64,000 nt of DNA from Atrina japonica (taxonomy: Eukaryota; Mollusca; Bivalvia; Pterioida; Pinnidae), in the NCBI GenBank assembly GCA_030159075.1, contig BROG01000025.1, positions 1,101,001 through 1,165,000 on the forward strand. The letters are read 5' to 3'. The position numbers and the translations under genes were made by a program. Below the pieces are notes generated by a model. That model was not told the origin of the DNA and did not search any database. It saw only the letters and a program-made list of their open reading frames with translations. Shown here one piece after another: positions 1 through 26,900 of this stretch. Each line of letters begins with the position of its first letter. Position 1 is the stretch's first letter.

Positions 1-117
1 ATCACCTCGCCAATCAGACAGCCTTGAGTCAGTCAGTTAGGTGGTCTTGATGGCGAAGTTTCACTGCATTTTAAATTGTGAATTATGAAACAGAAAACTT
101 AATCACATTGTACTTAC

Positions 118-14418
<14,301 letters not shown>

Positions 14419-15560
14419 TTTAAGCTTGGTGTTTATATTTCACGATTATACTGTTCCTGTTTGCTATTATCACAGACAACTGAAATGCTCATGCGCGATT
14501 GTAACATGCACAGACTCCGCAGTTCTGGTGATCCTCATTTTGCTGTGTTCAATAAAATAAATCATTGCATGAAGCTGTATGTTAATTTAGTTGTTATTAT
14601 TAGAGATGAGATATACATATCCTTGTATATATTCTAACAATTTGTTATACTTCGAGATTCATGTGTAATTGCTTTTTTCTATTAATATAAATATCTAGTA
14701 CAACTGTTAAAGAATTTAGAAAAAAAAAACAAACAATATTTAGTTTATGCTCATGTAGGCTGGGTACGAATCAAACGAAACCAAATAAAATAAATTCAAT
14801 TTTACTCAATTTATTTCCTATAATGACAATGTGTTGTCAGTTTATTAATAATTATTATTTCGTCAAACGCAGGTAATAAAAAGAGAATATCGCGGGCATT
14901 TAAATGTGACTGTAAACCAAACGTCCCGTATCACGTTAAAAACGACATTGACGTCAGCACCTCTATGTGGTTCTAAAATTGACCATTTTCGAGTTGTTCA
15001 GATTTGTGAGAATAATTTGTACTAAGATCACGTGACTTCAACAGAAAGTCGGGCAAGGTCACTTCCAATTTGGTAGTTTTTAGATTGACGACATCCAGTA
15101 ATAACTTGTTTCAATTCATCTGCAAGGAGTAAAGTTGAAATAAATGCTCTGTCTTGTAAAGATGACATCACTTTTTTGTATGTTGCTTTTCAAATCAGAC
15201 ACCTATCACTGCATAATATAGATATCCCCGACCGTATAACCGAAGGTGATGTTGCCCTACTTTTTTCTTTATAAGTACATACTATTATGACGAACCAAGA
15301 TGGATCGGAATAACTCGAGAAAAATCCATTGGTAACAAGACTGGTAAAATTTGCCAAGAATTGATGACGAAAAGAGTATCATGTTGCATTCAATAACAAG
15401 AGATCCCAGAGTGATTTTGGCGCCCACCATGGAATGTTCTATGTCTGATCTATCACAGACTGTTCTTTTCTCTTATTTTGTGTCTTTGAATTTGAACTGA
15501 AATCCATATTTCTGTGAAATACTTTTTTCACAAGATTATAGCGAAACTGAACTTGAACTT
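14419..15560. other. 5' flank of the SLC6-like gene
   Basis: No exon or recognisable repeat was found in this stretch. It is AT-rich with short A and T runs. It should contain the promoter and any 5' UTR of the transporter, but no TATA or initiator element stands out enough to mark. Confidence 0.4.
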
Positions 15561-15589
15561 AACATATTACATTTTCAGAGCGAATGGAA

Positions 15590-16372
15590 TTCAACATGAA
15601 CGCCTGCCAGCACTGTTGGAATCTGTTCCTTCTGAAAATGTTATATGCACAACTAGACCTCAAACTTCAAAAGCAACCCTCATGTCAAATTTCAATGAGA
15701 TCCCTACAGTACTGTTTGAGAAATATAAATGGTAACAACCTTCCATTGGTTAAAAATGGCAGCCTGTCAGCCACGTTGGATTCTGATCTCTTTGAAAATG
15801 TCATATGCACAACAAGACCTCACGGGGAACCATGTCAAACTTCAAGATCCCTTCAGTCCTTTCTGAGAAATAGCAATAACAAACTTCCTATGGTCAAAAT
15901 CCAAGCTGGCAGCCTGTCGGCCATATATGCACAACAAGATCTTAAGGGGAACCTTGATAACAAACTTCAAGGAGATCCCATCAGTCTTTTATGAGAAATA
16001 GCTGTAACAAACTTCCCTTGGTCAAAATCCAAGATGGCCGCCTGTCGGCCATGTTGGATTCCAATCTCTCTTAAAATGTAATATGCACAACTAGACCTCA
16101 AGGGGAACCTTCATGTCAAATTTCAACGAGATCCCTTCAGTCCTTTCTGAGAAGCAGTAACAAACTTCCTCTTCAAAATTCAAGATGGCCCCATGTCGGC
16201 CATATTGGATTCCAATCTCTCTGAAAATGTAATATGCACAACTAGACCTCAAGGGCAAACTTGATGTCAAAGTTCAAGGAGATCCCTACAATGCTTTCTG
16301 AGAAATAGGGGTAACATTAATTTTTTAGGATGGACGGATGGAGCACGGACGCAGGGTGTTTTGAATACTAGT
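15590..16372. repeat. Tandemly reiterated dispersed repeat, about five units of about 150-165 nt
   Basis: Five degenerate units each hold TTGGATTCNNATCTCT, GAAAATGTNATATGCACAAC and TAGACCTCAAGGGGAACC (near 15615, 15777, 15922, 16051 and 16200). Each is followed by TTTCTGAGAAATAG and AACAAACTTCC. It ends in GGATGGACGGATGGAGCACGG. The short ORFs here come from the repeat. Confidence 0.75.
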
Positions 16373-17401
16373 AGCAAACCATCTGTTGGTGGGTGGTGGG
16401 CTAAAAACAAACAAAAACCAAAAACACAACAAAACTAACAAAAACAACATGAAAATATTAATTTATTTATTAGAAATAAATCAATGAAATATTACAATAG
16501 TGAGAAAAATTTGTATCAAGAAGGATGCAAAAGATAACATATGCAATGGGACGTACAAGATACACTCAAATTGTGTAATAACAGTCAGTCTACTTTCTTT
16601 CTCATTTTATTGTGGTTTATATTTCATAAAAAGTTAACATTAAAAACACAGCCCATTTCTGGTTTTGTCCACATTCAACACTGTACTTTGAACAGGAAAA
16701 ATTAAAAAAAAATAAAACTGCATCCATGTTAGTATCAAGAGAAATATTACAAAGACATAAAAAGTTTGCCTTAATTAATTTTTTGACACTAGATCAAACT
16801 GAATAGTGCACTCAAAATTACCTTTATAGTTATATTTTTGTGTTTTCTTGCAACAAACCTGAAAGGCGCATCAACGCTTTCTACATACATGACATTAAAA
16901 CAAATACTCCAATTTGAATTATGCAGTATTTGTAAAATCCTAATTCCTTTACTGGTGGATACACCCATCGGAAGAAAACTTCTCCATTATAGGACATCAT
17001 CAGACAATGTGTAACTGAAAATTTTTGCCCCTGGTTATTTTCGTTCATCTACAAAAGAGATCATTCACTCTGTCTTAAATTCGCCCTAAATCGTATGGAT
17101 GGCTCGTATGCCAATGCTTTATTATTTAGCTTTAAAATTTCGCTTTAATTTTAAGTTTGTCCTCTCATATAAGTCCGAAGGTATACAGTATTTCTCCGGC
17201 AATATGCATTTTTCTCCTATATTATCAACAAATGTCAAAAATTGTAATAATTTAATTATTTATGTACACATGATTTTTTTTATCTTATTCACACAACTAT
17301 AAGTGATATTGGAAAAAAACAATACATATTTGACGCCATAACAAAACTTCAACAACAGCTTTATATATATATATGTATATAATTTTGGTAGTATGTTTAT
17401 A

Positions 17402-17455
<54 letters not shown>

Positions 17456-18540
17456 CACCATTATAGCTATTTATCACCCGAGTAATATTCAATACCTTAA
17501 CTGGAAAAGAATTAAATATGGCAAAATCATATAGGTATAATACTTAACAATTGTGACCAAACTTTAAATTTTATTTTTATACGCATAGCATATTTGAAAC
17601 TTTGGTAAATATTTAACTTTGGTCCAAACTTTTTGTCACTGATGTGTAAATTTGTGCAGATGTACATTTAAAAATCAATGGTTATTGTTTGTCTTTGTAA
17701 ATAATTTGAATCACCAATGACTGAATATACCAATGAATATATATTTTTGTCAAGTAGGCGATCTGTCCAAAACCAATATTAGGACGAGTTCCAGATGGTA
17801 TGATGACTTCAGGATGGTCTGATAACTATCTAGACCAATATAAGGATGAGTTCCAGACTCCGGGTCACAAAATTTACTCAATACTCAAGCTCAAAATTTT
17901 ATTTTAGTATTTTAACTATTCATTTGTCTGAAAGACATTTTGGCTTTTTTTCATTCACATCAAAAGAATTGAAAAACATGCTGAATATGGTGGTCTATTT
18001 TAAAAATATTCTTAAAATTCCCTTTAAATGAGCAATGCTTTTCATCAATTTTATGCAATATATATACAAAAATGTCCAGTTGCAATAAAAATTTCTATGC
18101 ATATTTATTATGGAAAACGGAAGAGTTTGTTGAGCTCGAGTATTGAATAATGTCCAAAAATCTCATTTAGAATTGATCTACAGACATTTGATTACTTTCT
18201 TCAATCCATTTGAAGTAAAGCACTCAATCAAATTCTTTCAATAAATTCAGAGATCAGATTGTTTTGACAAAACACGAGTACATTGACATTAATTTACTGA
18301 ATTTTAAATAAATAATCTTACAACAATATTATGCACTAGCAACAACTATACTGAGTCTGGGAAGCACGTGAAATACATACAAGCACCTGTATTTGAATAT
18401 GAATTTTGAATTGTGTATCATGCCACACACAACGATTTTTCTGTTACCTGGTTACAATGTACCTCGAAGATGCAATCAGCCTTTTGCATGTAAAATGGCA
18501 AACGTTTATCACTTTCTTCATAAAAATCTGCTTAGATTCC
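16373..18540. other. Intergenic DNA, no gene seen
   Basis: A stretch at about 16990..17200 (GCCCTAAATCG...TTAAGTTTGTCCTCTCATAT) resembles one at 36560..36760, so it is a dispersed repeat. (TA)n lies at 17407..17449. Otherwise AT-rich sequence with only short random ORFs. Confidence 0.5.
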
Positions 18541-18544
18541 AGCA

Positions 18545-18632
18545 GACCTCAAGCCTGCGCTGGCCAGAAAGCAATAGACTTAATGGTTCAAAGCGCGATG
18601 CTCTAACCACACGGCCACGGGAGGCTTCTACA
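18545..18632 (-). repeat. SINE tRNA-like head fragment
   Basis: Minus strand reads GGCCGTGTGGTTAGAGCATC and GCGCTTTGAACC, a tRNA-like 5' half with box A. The box B part and body are not clear. It resembles the head of the element at 47815..48045. Confidence 0.65.
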
Positions 18633-18639
18633 AGCACCT

Positions 18640-20250
18640 GTTGTGATGTCACACAAACAAACATACATATAACCAAGATCAGAAATGCAAATCAACGTCC
18701 AAACTACAAATGACCAGAAATTGAATTTTGTACATAGTAAAACTTGCTTTGATAATGACTGTAAAATCCCAATCAATCAAATTAAATCAAATTAAAGCGA
18801 AGTTAAGCTACATTTTATGAACATACTACCACAGTTATATATACAAATGTACATAATACGGCGCAAAAATCAATGCTCATGATAATCTTATCTGAAAATA
18901 AGACAAAATAAATTTATAGTTCCCAAAGAGAGAGGGGGTCATACAAGGCCAAATACTAAGCCAAAATGTATTGCCAATTCTATCTTTTATATACTCATCG
19001 TTTTGCAGTTTAATAACATTCATCTTGGCAAGAAAAATATTTACATATTCATTTTAAAATTATTTTTTTGATACTTTTGATACAAGCTAACACTTGAGAA
19101 ATGTATCGAAGTAAATATTTCTAATTAATTATATGTACATTGTTCTCATATCAGCTCTCTAAATACAACATATTGAACATTCATTTCCAAAACCTATATC
19201 ACCGATTTTGACAACTTGCAACTTTAAAACACTAATCCTACAGGGTACATTCAATAATAAGAGACCATTATCAAATGTTTGATGTGCCCAACAGTAGTTT
19301 TAGATGTGGTTTCATTGGTAGGCAATAAAGATATTCTTTGATTGCCTTCCTAACTTTAATATGTAAATTGGACAAAATTTCAAATGTTTTAAAATAAAAA
19401 AAAATAAAACGGCAAATAAAAAATTTGGGTTTTTTTTTAGGCGTGTCGGTCAAGGCACATCAAACTTTTTCATTTTTTAGCCTTACATGATTTAAAAACT
19501 TGCAAAGCATTGTACACTGGGGTAATTAACCCATCTACCCCTAAAAATCAATGAGCTCTTCTGTAAATCAATTACCTAAACCAGTCCAAATGTGTCTTTA
19601 GGAGTGAATGAGTTAAAGATGGGTAAAGAAACTGGGAAATGATGAGCATCGCTTAAACTGTGGCATTCATAATGGTAATGAAAACTTTATAAAGTGTCAT
19701 GCAATGTTTTAACTCATGATAAAAATTAAATGTAAGAAGTATAATGAGGCAACCCATGACTTTTAATGGTCATATAATAAAGGAAGGGAAGAAAAGGACA
19801 CAGCTAAAACTCAATAAAAAGGTAAAAGTGTGTGTGTGTGTGTGTGTGTATAGATATGAAATAACAGATACCAAAATATCAATCTTCAAGATATCTTCAG
19901 GACAAATATAAAAATCAGGTATCATGAACATTGGACAAACACAGACCCCTGGCAATCCAGATGTGGGATCAGGTGCCATGGAGAAGTAATCATCCCCTGT
20001 TGACCAATCACATCCACTGCGAATTCATAGTCAAATACAAATGAAACAGATGAGGAAGGAATCCTAGTCACAATAGATACAGATGAAAAATGACAAATAT
20101 AGATTGAAATATACATTGTAAAAATTTACGTCATGTATATGAGCACAACCTTATAAGACAGAGGATATGAATTTTCTGTAAGCTAAGATATGCATCATTT
20201 TTTATGATATATGGGAAACATTTGTGTTTGTTTCGAGTCATGTTGTTATG
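18640..20250. other. Intergenic DNA with simple repeats
   Basis: Holds a (GT)n tract at 19828..19849 and a dispersed repeat copy at 19905..20085 that matches 2325..2520. No gene is seen. Confidence 0.5.
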
Positions 20251-21154
20251 TGTGTTATACTACATTAGCCCTCTCACAATACATAAATATAACGAATCAG
20301 TATATCAAATAAATAAGCCATCTCACAGCATATCAAGTCCCTCAGCAATCTCACAGTATATTACACTTAACCATCCATTTATATGTAACAGTATATAAAC
20401 TAAATAAGTCCTCTCACAGTATAACAACTTCAATAGCCATCTCACAATATATAACATGTCACTGAATCAACCATCTCACATTATGTTAACTATATCAGTA
20501 ATCTCACAGTGTATCACCCTTAACAATCCATCTTCATGTAACAATATATCAGCTAAATAATTCATCTCACCGTATATCAACTTCAATAACAATCTCATGA
20601 TATATCAACTAAATCAGCCATCTCACAGTACATCAACCACATCAGCCATCTCACAGTACATCAACCACATCAGCCATCTCACAGTACATCAACCACATCA
20701 GCCATCTCACAGTACATCAACCACATCAGCCATCTCACAGTACATCAACCACATCAGCCATCTCACAGTACATCAACCACATCAGCCATCTCACAGTACA
20801 TCAACCACATCAGCCATCTCACAGTACATCAACCACATCAGCCATCTCACAGTACATCAACCACATCAGCCATCTCACAGTACATCAACCACATCAGCCA
20901 TCTCACAGTACATCAACCACATCAGCCATCTCAAAGTATATCAACTTTAATATCCATGCCATAGAATATAAGTAAATCAGTCATCTTACAGTATATAAAC
21001 TTTTATACACAGAATAAATCACTCATCTAACAGAATATTAAACTAAATTCAATCATCTCAAAATATATCAACTTCAATAACAGTCTGATGATATATAAAC
21101 TAAATCAGCAATCTAACAGCATGTTAACTAAATCAGCCATCTCACATTTAACGA

Positions 21155-22110
21155 AAACAAGAAAATACAAAACAAAATACAGATGGGGTGGGCTTAAAAT
21201 GATTGATTTGAAAAATTTTATCACTTCCTTGAAATGCTCCTGGATAAAAAATACTAAGAGGTGGACAATCCTGGCAAAATGTTTTGCAAGCAGTACATGG
21301 TAAGAAAATATCTACACAAATTTCTGACTTTGGAGATAACTTAATAAATAAACTTCTAAAAGAAAATAATTTTTGGAGAGACACCTTTTTGGCATGGCAG
21401 AAAATCGCGAATAAACAGTTAGAGGTAAATGTATCTGAGGATAAATTCACGTTGCTACCAATATGGTATCATTCCAAATTAAAAATCAATAAAAAACTTA
21501 TTTTTATAAAAAAAATGGTACCAGAAAGGCATTAAGGTGATAGGTCTTTGTAATAAGGGAAATAAACAATAGTACAATTTATTAAATTTCAAAGAGACTA
21601 TGCCCACAGCAATTCTGAAATGGAATTCCATCGATGATTTCAATTTAAATGTTAAAGAGATCTTTGAAACCTGCATCAAAACAACAGTTGACTCATCATT
21701 ACATTGGCTTTAGTGTAATTTTACCAGTAGGCAGTTATACTATGGAGAATATTATTTATAAGAATATTTGAGAAAACACAATATTAGTGGATTTTAACAA
21801 AAAGAACTATTCATTTTGGGCATAAGTATTCAAAACTGAATTGCATAACAAATTTCATTATTCTCAGTACAAAACATTATATCTATCTATGTGTCTGAAA
21901 CAAAAGAAAATCCCCAATTTATCAGTGTCCTGAATCACCTTCAATATAATTATATAACAGAGAAATTTACTGCATCCAAGAATGACAGAAATGAAGTCTT
22001 CACCAAAGTATGGTCTTCATGGAACAATTTATTTACAGATTCTGAAGCAAATCCCTAAGAATTCTTTACATTGTCATTTGAACACAATATTGACATGAAC
22101 AGAAGTCCTT
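21155..22110 (+). pseudogene. Decayed LINE reverse-transcriptase C-terminal fragment
   Basis: Frame 1 gives YRWGGLKMIDLKNFITSLK and CSWIKNTKRW; another gives NNFWRDTFLAWQKIANKQ, then LPIWYHSKLKINKKLIF. This is the GGL-x-M-x-D-x-x-x-F-x-x-SLKxxW region that follows the RT domain in L1/Tx1-type non-LTR elements. Several frameshifts and stops are present, and the RT core itself is absent, as in a 5'-truncated insertion. Confidence 0.7.
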
Positions 22111-22134
22111 CGAATGAGACAATAAAAACTGAGG

Positions 22135-22275
22135 TACCCTGTCACAGTAGGTGTTGGCACATTAAAGAACCCTCAATGCTCATTGACCATAAATTTGAAG
22201 CTCTTCACCAGCTTTTGTTGACGTCTCTATATGAGTGAAAAATTCTTGAGTAGGACGTTAAACAAGAATACAGCA
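22135..22275 (+). repeat. SINE body fragment
   Basis: Contains GTTGGCACATTAAAGAACCC, GACGTCTCTATATGAGTGAA and CTTGAGTAGGACGTTAAAC, matching the body of the SINE at 7081..7370 in opposite orientation. It sits directly after the LINE fragment. Confidence 0.7.
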
Positions 22276-23368
22276 GTAACTACATAAACACAATTGTACA
22301 CTATATTAGTTGCCTCCCTTACAAAAATGTGAATCACAACTTTGTATATGTGCATTATAATTTATATGTACAAGTACATACAAATGGGAAATCAATATTT
22401 ATGTGTATATGTATTTGTGTATGTATAAATGTATATGTAAATATGTATAAATATATATATATATATGTGTGTGTGTATACATATGTATATGGGATATAAT
22501 GCTTACATGCATACATGTAACTATTCCTCTCTGAAGATCAAATAGGAGTAAGTTTCTTTTTTCTATTTCTTATTTTTCCATTTTTCCTTCACTTTGACTG
22601 TTTATCACTATCTTGCTCTACCTTTCTTCTGTCTACTCCCCAAGAAAAAAATCTGCATTTAATATACACAATAATATTGTGTTTGTGTTTTGACTTAAAA
22701 TAATAATTGAATGTTACATATGGCAAAATTGAAATTCAAAAACATAAATATTCATATTTAATTAATTTTATGATATATATGTGTGGTATATTACATCTAT
22801 ACTATTACTAACAGTTGGAGTTGAATGGGACATTGTGATAAGTTTGAATCCAGGGCCCCAACCCTGGCAGACTCAAATACTGATACATCTGGGTAATAAT
22901 GTCTCAAAAAAATCAGCCATCTCAAGATGTATAACATTTAACAATCCATCTTAGAGTATAATATATAAACAACCATCTCGGTGTATTATACTCCATTCAT
23001 CTTATATTGCTAAATCATCCATCCCATAATAAAACAACTTCAATAACAGTCTCATAATATATGACTACTTCAGTCATCTCACGGTATTATCAAACTTAAT
23101 TCACCCATCTCAAAGACATTTATTACATATCTCAGCTGTGATCAATATTGATTCTATATCAAAGTTTGTATGTAACCAACAATAATACAAAATTAACACC
23201 ATATTTATTATCAGTAAACTAACACATTGTATGACATGTATAATTGTTGATGTCAAGGACAAAGATATATTAGGCATCTTAACTTTACATAAAAACGTGA
23301 AAATCAACACACAATCTTAAAGGGGCATTTTGCTGTGTTTTTTTTCTAAAATTTATTTTTCCTTTTTT

Positions 23369-23630
23369 ACTATTTAAATTGCTATACAATAACAAAAGAA
23401 AGATCTACTCGGGCATAAAAATTCTTAAATTCCTGTATATTTTATGAAAATTGCTTGAGAAACCCTGGTTTGCACTTTTTCACTTGCGATTGATTTACTC
23501 AACCTTACTATTTGTATATAAATACCACACTGGACTTGACCTTATTTTCACAAAATATATAGGAATATAAGATTTTTTATGCCTGTGTTTAGCTATTATT
23601 TATTATTGTACATCAAGTCCAAGTATGAAA
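23369..23630. repeat. Palindromic MITE, copy 3
   Basis: Inverted relative to copy 1: arms with AACAAAAGAAAGATCTACTC...TTAAATTCCTGTATATTTT and ATTTTCACAAAATATATAGG. It lies in the 3' flank of the macrodomain-RING-DTC gene, and a TTTATT (AATAAA on the minus strand) at 23599..23604 lies inside it. Confidence 0.78.
23599..23604 (-). terminator. Candidate poly(A) signal
   Basis: AATAAA on the minus strand about 230 nt past the stop codon of the macrodomain-RING-DTC gene. It is the nearest canonical signal found but lies within a MITE, so use is unproven. Confidence 0.3.
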
Positions 23631-23832
23631 AGAAGAAAAAAATCAAAGTATTTTCTTTTTGTAAACACAGCTAATACCCTTTAACACCTAACTGCAGCTA
23701 AATAGTAATAATGTAAAGAAATAAAAAAAAAAAACCCCAAAAAACCACATTGCTGTGAATTTTTTCTGACAACAGGTATTAATTATTAATCTGAAGTCTA
23801 GCTTTCATGACCAATTTTAAGTCCGATTCTCA

Positions 23833-23926
23833 TTAGAAGTCTTGAGTCAGACTCTCCTCCGTTACTCCTTTAGCAGCCAGTTCATCAAGTACACGGTCCA
23901 AATAGTCTGGATCTGGGTAGCCAAAG
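23833..23926 (-). CDS. Exon 15: last exon, end of DTC
   Basis: Encodes [20 protein letters not shown], then [10 protein letters not shown] and a TAA at 23833..23835. FGYPDP-x-YL-x-x-V-x-x-EL-x-x-KG is the invariant Deltex C-terminal end. Acceptor CACTACAG. Confidence 0.92.
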
Positions 23927-26900
23927 CTGTAGTGCAAAAAGGTCAATTATAAATCAGCAGTGATCGTTAATACATTACAAAAACATCCCAAAAAACTTAC
24001 AGAAAAATTGCTCAAACTCTAAAACTGAAGACTACAAACCTTACCTTTAAATATGCCATGTCTGAAGAAGATATGGTATAAGCATTCTTACAGCTGATCT
24101 CAATTGACAATATCATCTTCTTTTTTTGTAATTAATGTAACTTTGGTGGTTTTTATTAATTGATTATCTTTTTCATCTCATTCTTTGTGAAGAAGTTTGA
24201 CCAATACTTGTCTTTTGCTACCACACAAGTACTTTTATCCTAACTCAAAAGTAACTAAGATCTGTTTTATCCTGTCCTACATCACAAGTAACTCATATCG
24301 CTTTTTTGTCCTATCCTACCTCACAAGTCACTCAGATCTCTATTTTGTCCTGTCCTACCTCACACGTATTTCAGATCTCTATTTTGTCCTGTCATATACC
24401 TCACAAGTATCTCAGATCTCTATTTTGTCCTGTCCTACCTCACATGTATTTCAGATCTCTATTTTGTCCTGTCATATACCTCACAAGTATCTCAGATCTC
24501 TATTTTGTCCTGTCCTACCTCACATGTATTTCAGATCTCTATTTTGTCCTGTCATACAAGTAACTCAGATCTCAATTTTGTCCTGTCCTTTTTCACAAGT
24601 ATCTCAGATCTCTATTTTGTCCTGTCATATACCTCACAAGTATCTCAGATCTCTATTTTGTCCTGCCCTACCTCACAAGTAACTTAGACCTCTGTTTTGT
24701 CCTGTGCTACCTCAAAGGTAACTCTGTTTTGTCCTGTCCTACCTCACAAGTAACTCGAATCTCTGTTTTGTCCTATCCTACCTCAAAAGTAACTCAGATC
24801 TCAATTTTGTCCTGTCCTACCTCACACGTATTTCAGATCTCTATTTTGTCCTGTCATATACCTCACAAGTATCTCAGATCTCTATTTTGTCCTGTCCTAC
24901 CTCACATGTATTTCAGATCTCTATTTTGTCCTGTCATACCTCACAAGTATCTCAGATCTCTATTTTGTCCTGTCCTACCTCACATGTATTTCAGATCTCT
25001 ATTTTGTCCTGTCATATACCTCACAAGTATCCCAGATCTCTATTTTGTCCTGTCATACCTCACAAGTAACTTAGACCTCTGTTTTGTCCTGTGCTACCTC
25101 AAAAGTATCTCTGTTTTGTCCTGTCCTACCTCACAAGTCACTCAGATCTCTATTCGGTCCTGTCATATACCTCACAAGTATCTCAGATCTCTATTTTGTC
25201 CTGTCATATACCTCACAAGTATCTCAGATCTCTATTTTGTCCTGTCATATACCTCACAAGTATCCCAGATCTCTATTTTGTCCTGTCATACCTCACAAGT
25301 AACTTAGACCTCATTTTGTCCTGTGCTACCCTCAAAAGTATCTCTGTTTTGTCCTGTCCTACCTCCAGTCACTCAGATCTCTATTCGGTCCTGTCATATA
25401 CCTCACAAGTATCTCAGATCTCTATTTTGTCCTGTCATATACCTCACAAGTATCCCAGATCTCTATTTTGTCCTGTCATATACCTCACAAGTAACTTAGA
25501 CCTCTGTTTTGTCCTGTGCTACCTCAAAAGTAACTCTGTTTTGTCCTGTCCTACCTCACAAGTAACTCAGATCTCTGTTTTGTCCTATCCTACCTCAAAA
25601 GTAACTCAGTTCTGTTTTTCCTGTCTCATAAGGAACATTTTTCTCAAAATGAAAAACAAATAAGTAGATGCCATTAACAATTACAAATAAATTTTATACA
25701 TATGGTAAATAATTACAATAGACTTCAAAGTGCATATCCATTTATTATGAATGCAACAAAATCTCTCCCCCACTCACACATACACTTACGTTATATTTAC
25801 TATAAACATGTTCATTTGCAGGTAACAGTATGATTTTGTACCACTTTAATGTATATCTTTAGGATGCTGTACAGAATACTCTAAATCTATCCGTCTCTCT
25901 ATCTATCTGAAACACGGTCTGTCAAACGAGGTTTTATTTAACCAAGTGGTTTTCAAAATGTTGTCATATAAGTCAGGTGCTCTTTTATAAGAGTAGTCTG
26001 TCTAGACACGCACACTCGCACACACGAATGCACACACACGATGTTCATGTATAATTACCATTCTGGGCCTCCGTGAGTCTTTGTTTTGTGATGTATGTCA
26101 TTCCAAGTGACAACATTATCACGTCCTGTTGTTCTGGAGTGACCAATGGTAAATGTCAATTTTCTTTCGAAAGACACTTTTAACAATTTGAGCACAATTT
26201 TACCCTTAGGACTGTCCGGTATATAGGCAACCCTCAATGTTCCTTCATATTCCTGGCCAGGATTAGGGTGATCCGCCTTAATGAAAATGAAATTAAAATC
26301 AGCAATGCAAAATATTAAATTAATAGAGCATAAAAGACTAAGGTATTTGATAACATGGACTAAACAAGGACTACCGTTCACCATTCATAGCAAGAATAAT
26401 AAGATTACAACAGTCTACAGCAATTTTTCAACCTATCAGTGGCAGCCAAAATAAGGACCCATTCCCAATGCTAAAAAATGCATTTTTCTTGATGGGCAGT
26501 CAAAATTTTCTATTTTCCAAATTCAGTTTTATGTATTTGTAGATTTCCCAATCTCATTGAAATATTGCTAAAATTCCCAATTCAAAAGGCCTAGGCCCAT
26601 CCCCAAAAGACTGTGGAAAATCTTTGGCCTTTCACCCTACTGGCAGTGACCAGTTTATACATCAGCCTATTACCCTAAGTCTAAAAGCACATCTAAGATG
26701 CAAATGTCAAAGTTTCATCCTTTCAACCCTAAAGGCCACAATAGACTAGACATAAACAATAGAAATAGTATACCAGTCAGATACTCTGGGGTGAAAGGGA
26801 TAAGAAGTTATGATCCACATTGAAGTAAGACAATATAAGCAACGTATCTTTAGACCATATAATCTTAGTCTTATTAACAGAAACGATCATCTTGAGCATT

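Larger units (their letters stand above)
20255..23110. repeat. 28-bp minisatellite, interrupted
   Basis: The core 20619..20930 repeats CAGCCATCTCACAGTACATC plus AACCACAT about eleven times with almost no variation. Degenerate units extend left to about 20255 and right to about 21150, then resume at about 22910..23110 after an inserted block. The homogeneous core suggests recent amplification or conversion. Confidence 0.92.

Noticed and set aside
16985..17010. CTGATGA on the minus strand
   Set aside because: No GAAA and no pairing stem III follow.
20597..20950. 117-aa ORF of HQPHQPSHSTSTTSAISQYI repeats
   Set aside because: Translation of the 28-bp minisatellite, whose unit is not a multiple of three, so the repeated peptides simply cycle through the three frames.
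24197..25663. Long plus-strand ORFs (161-192 aa) reading [15 protein letters not shown] repeats
   Set aside because: They are translations of the 39-41-bp minisatellite, present in several frames, with no conserved domain and opposite to the real gene.
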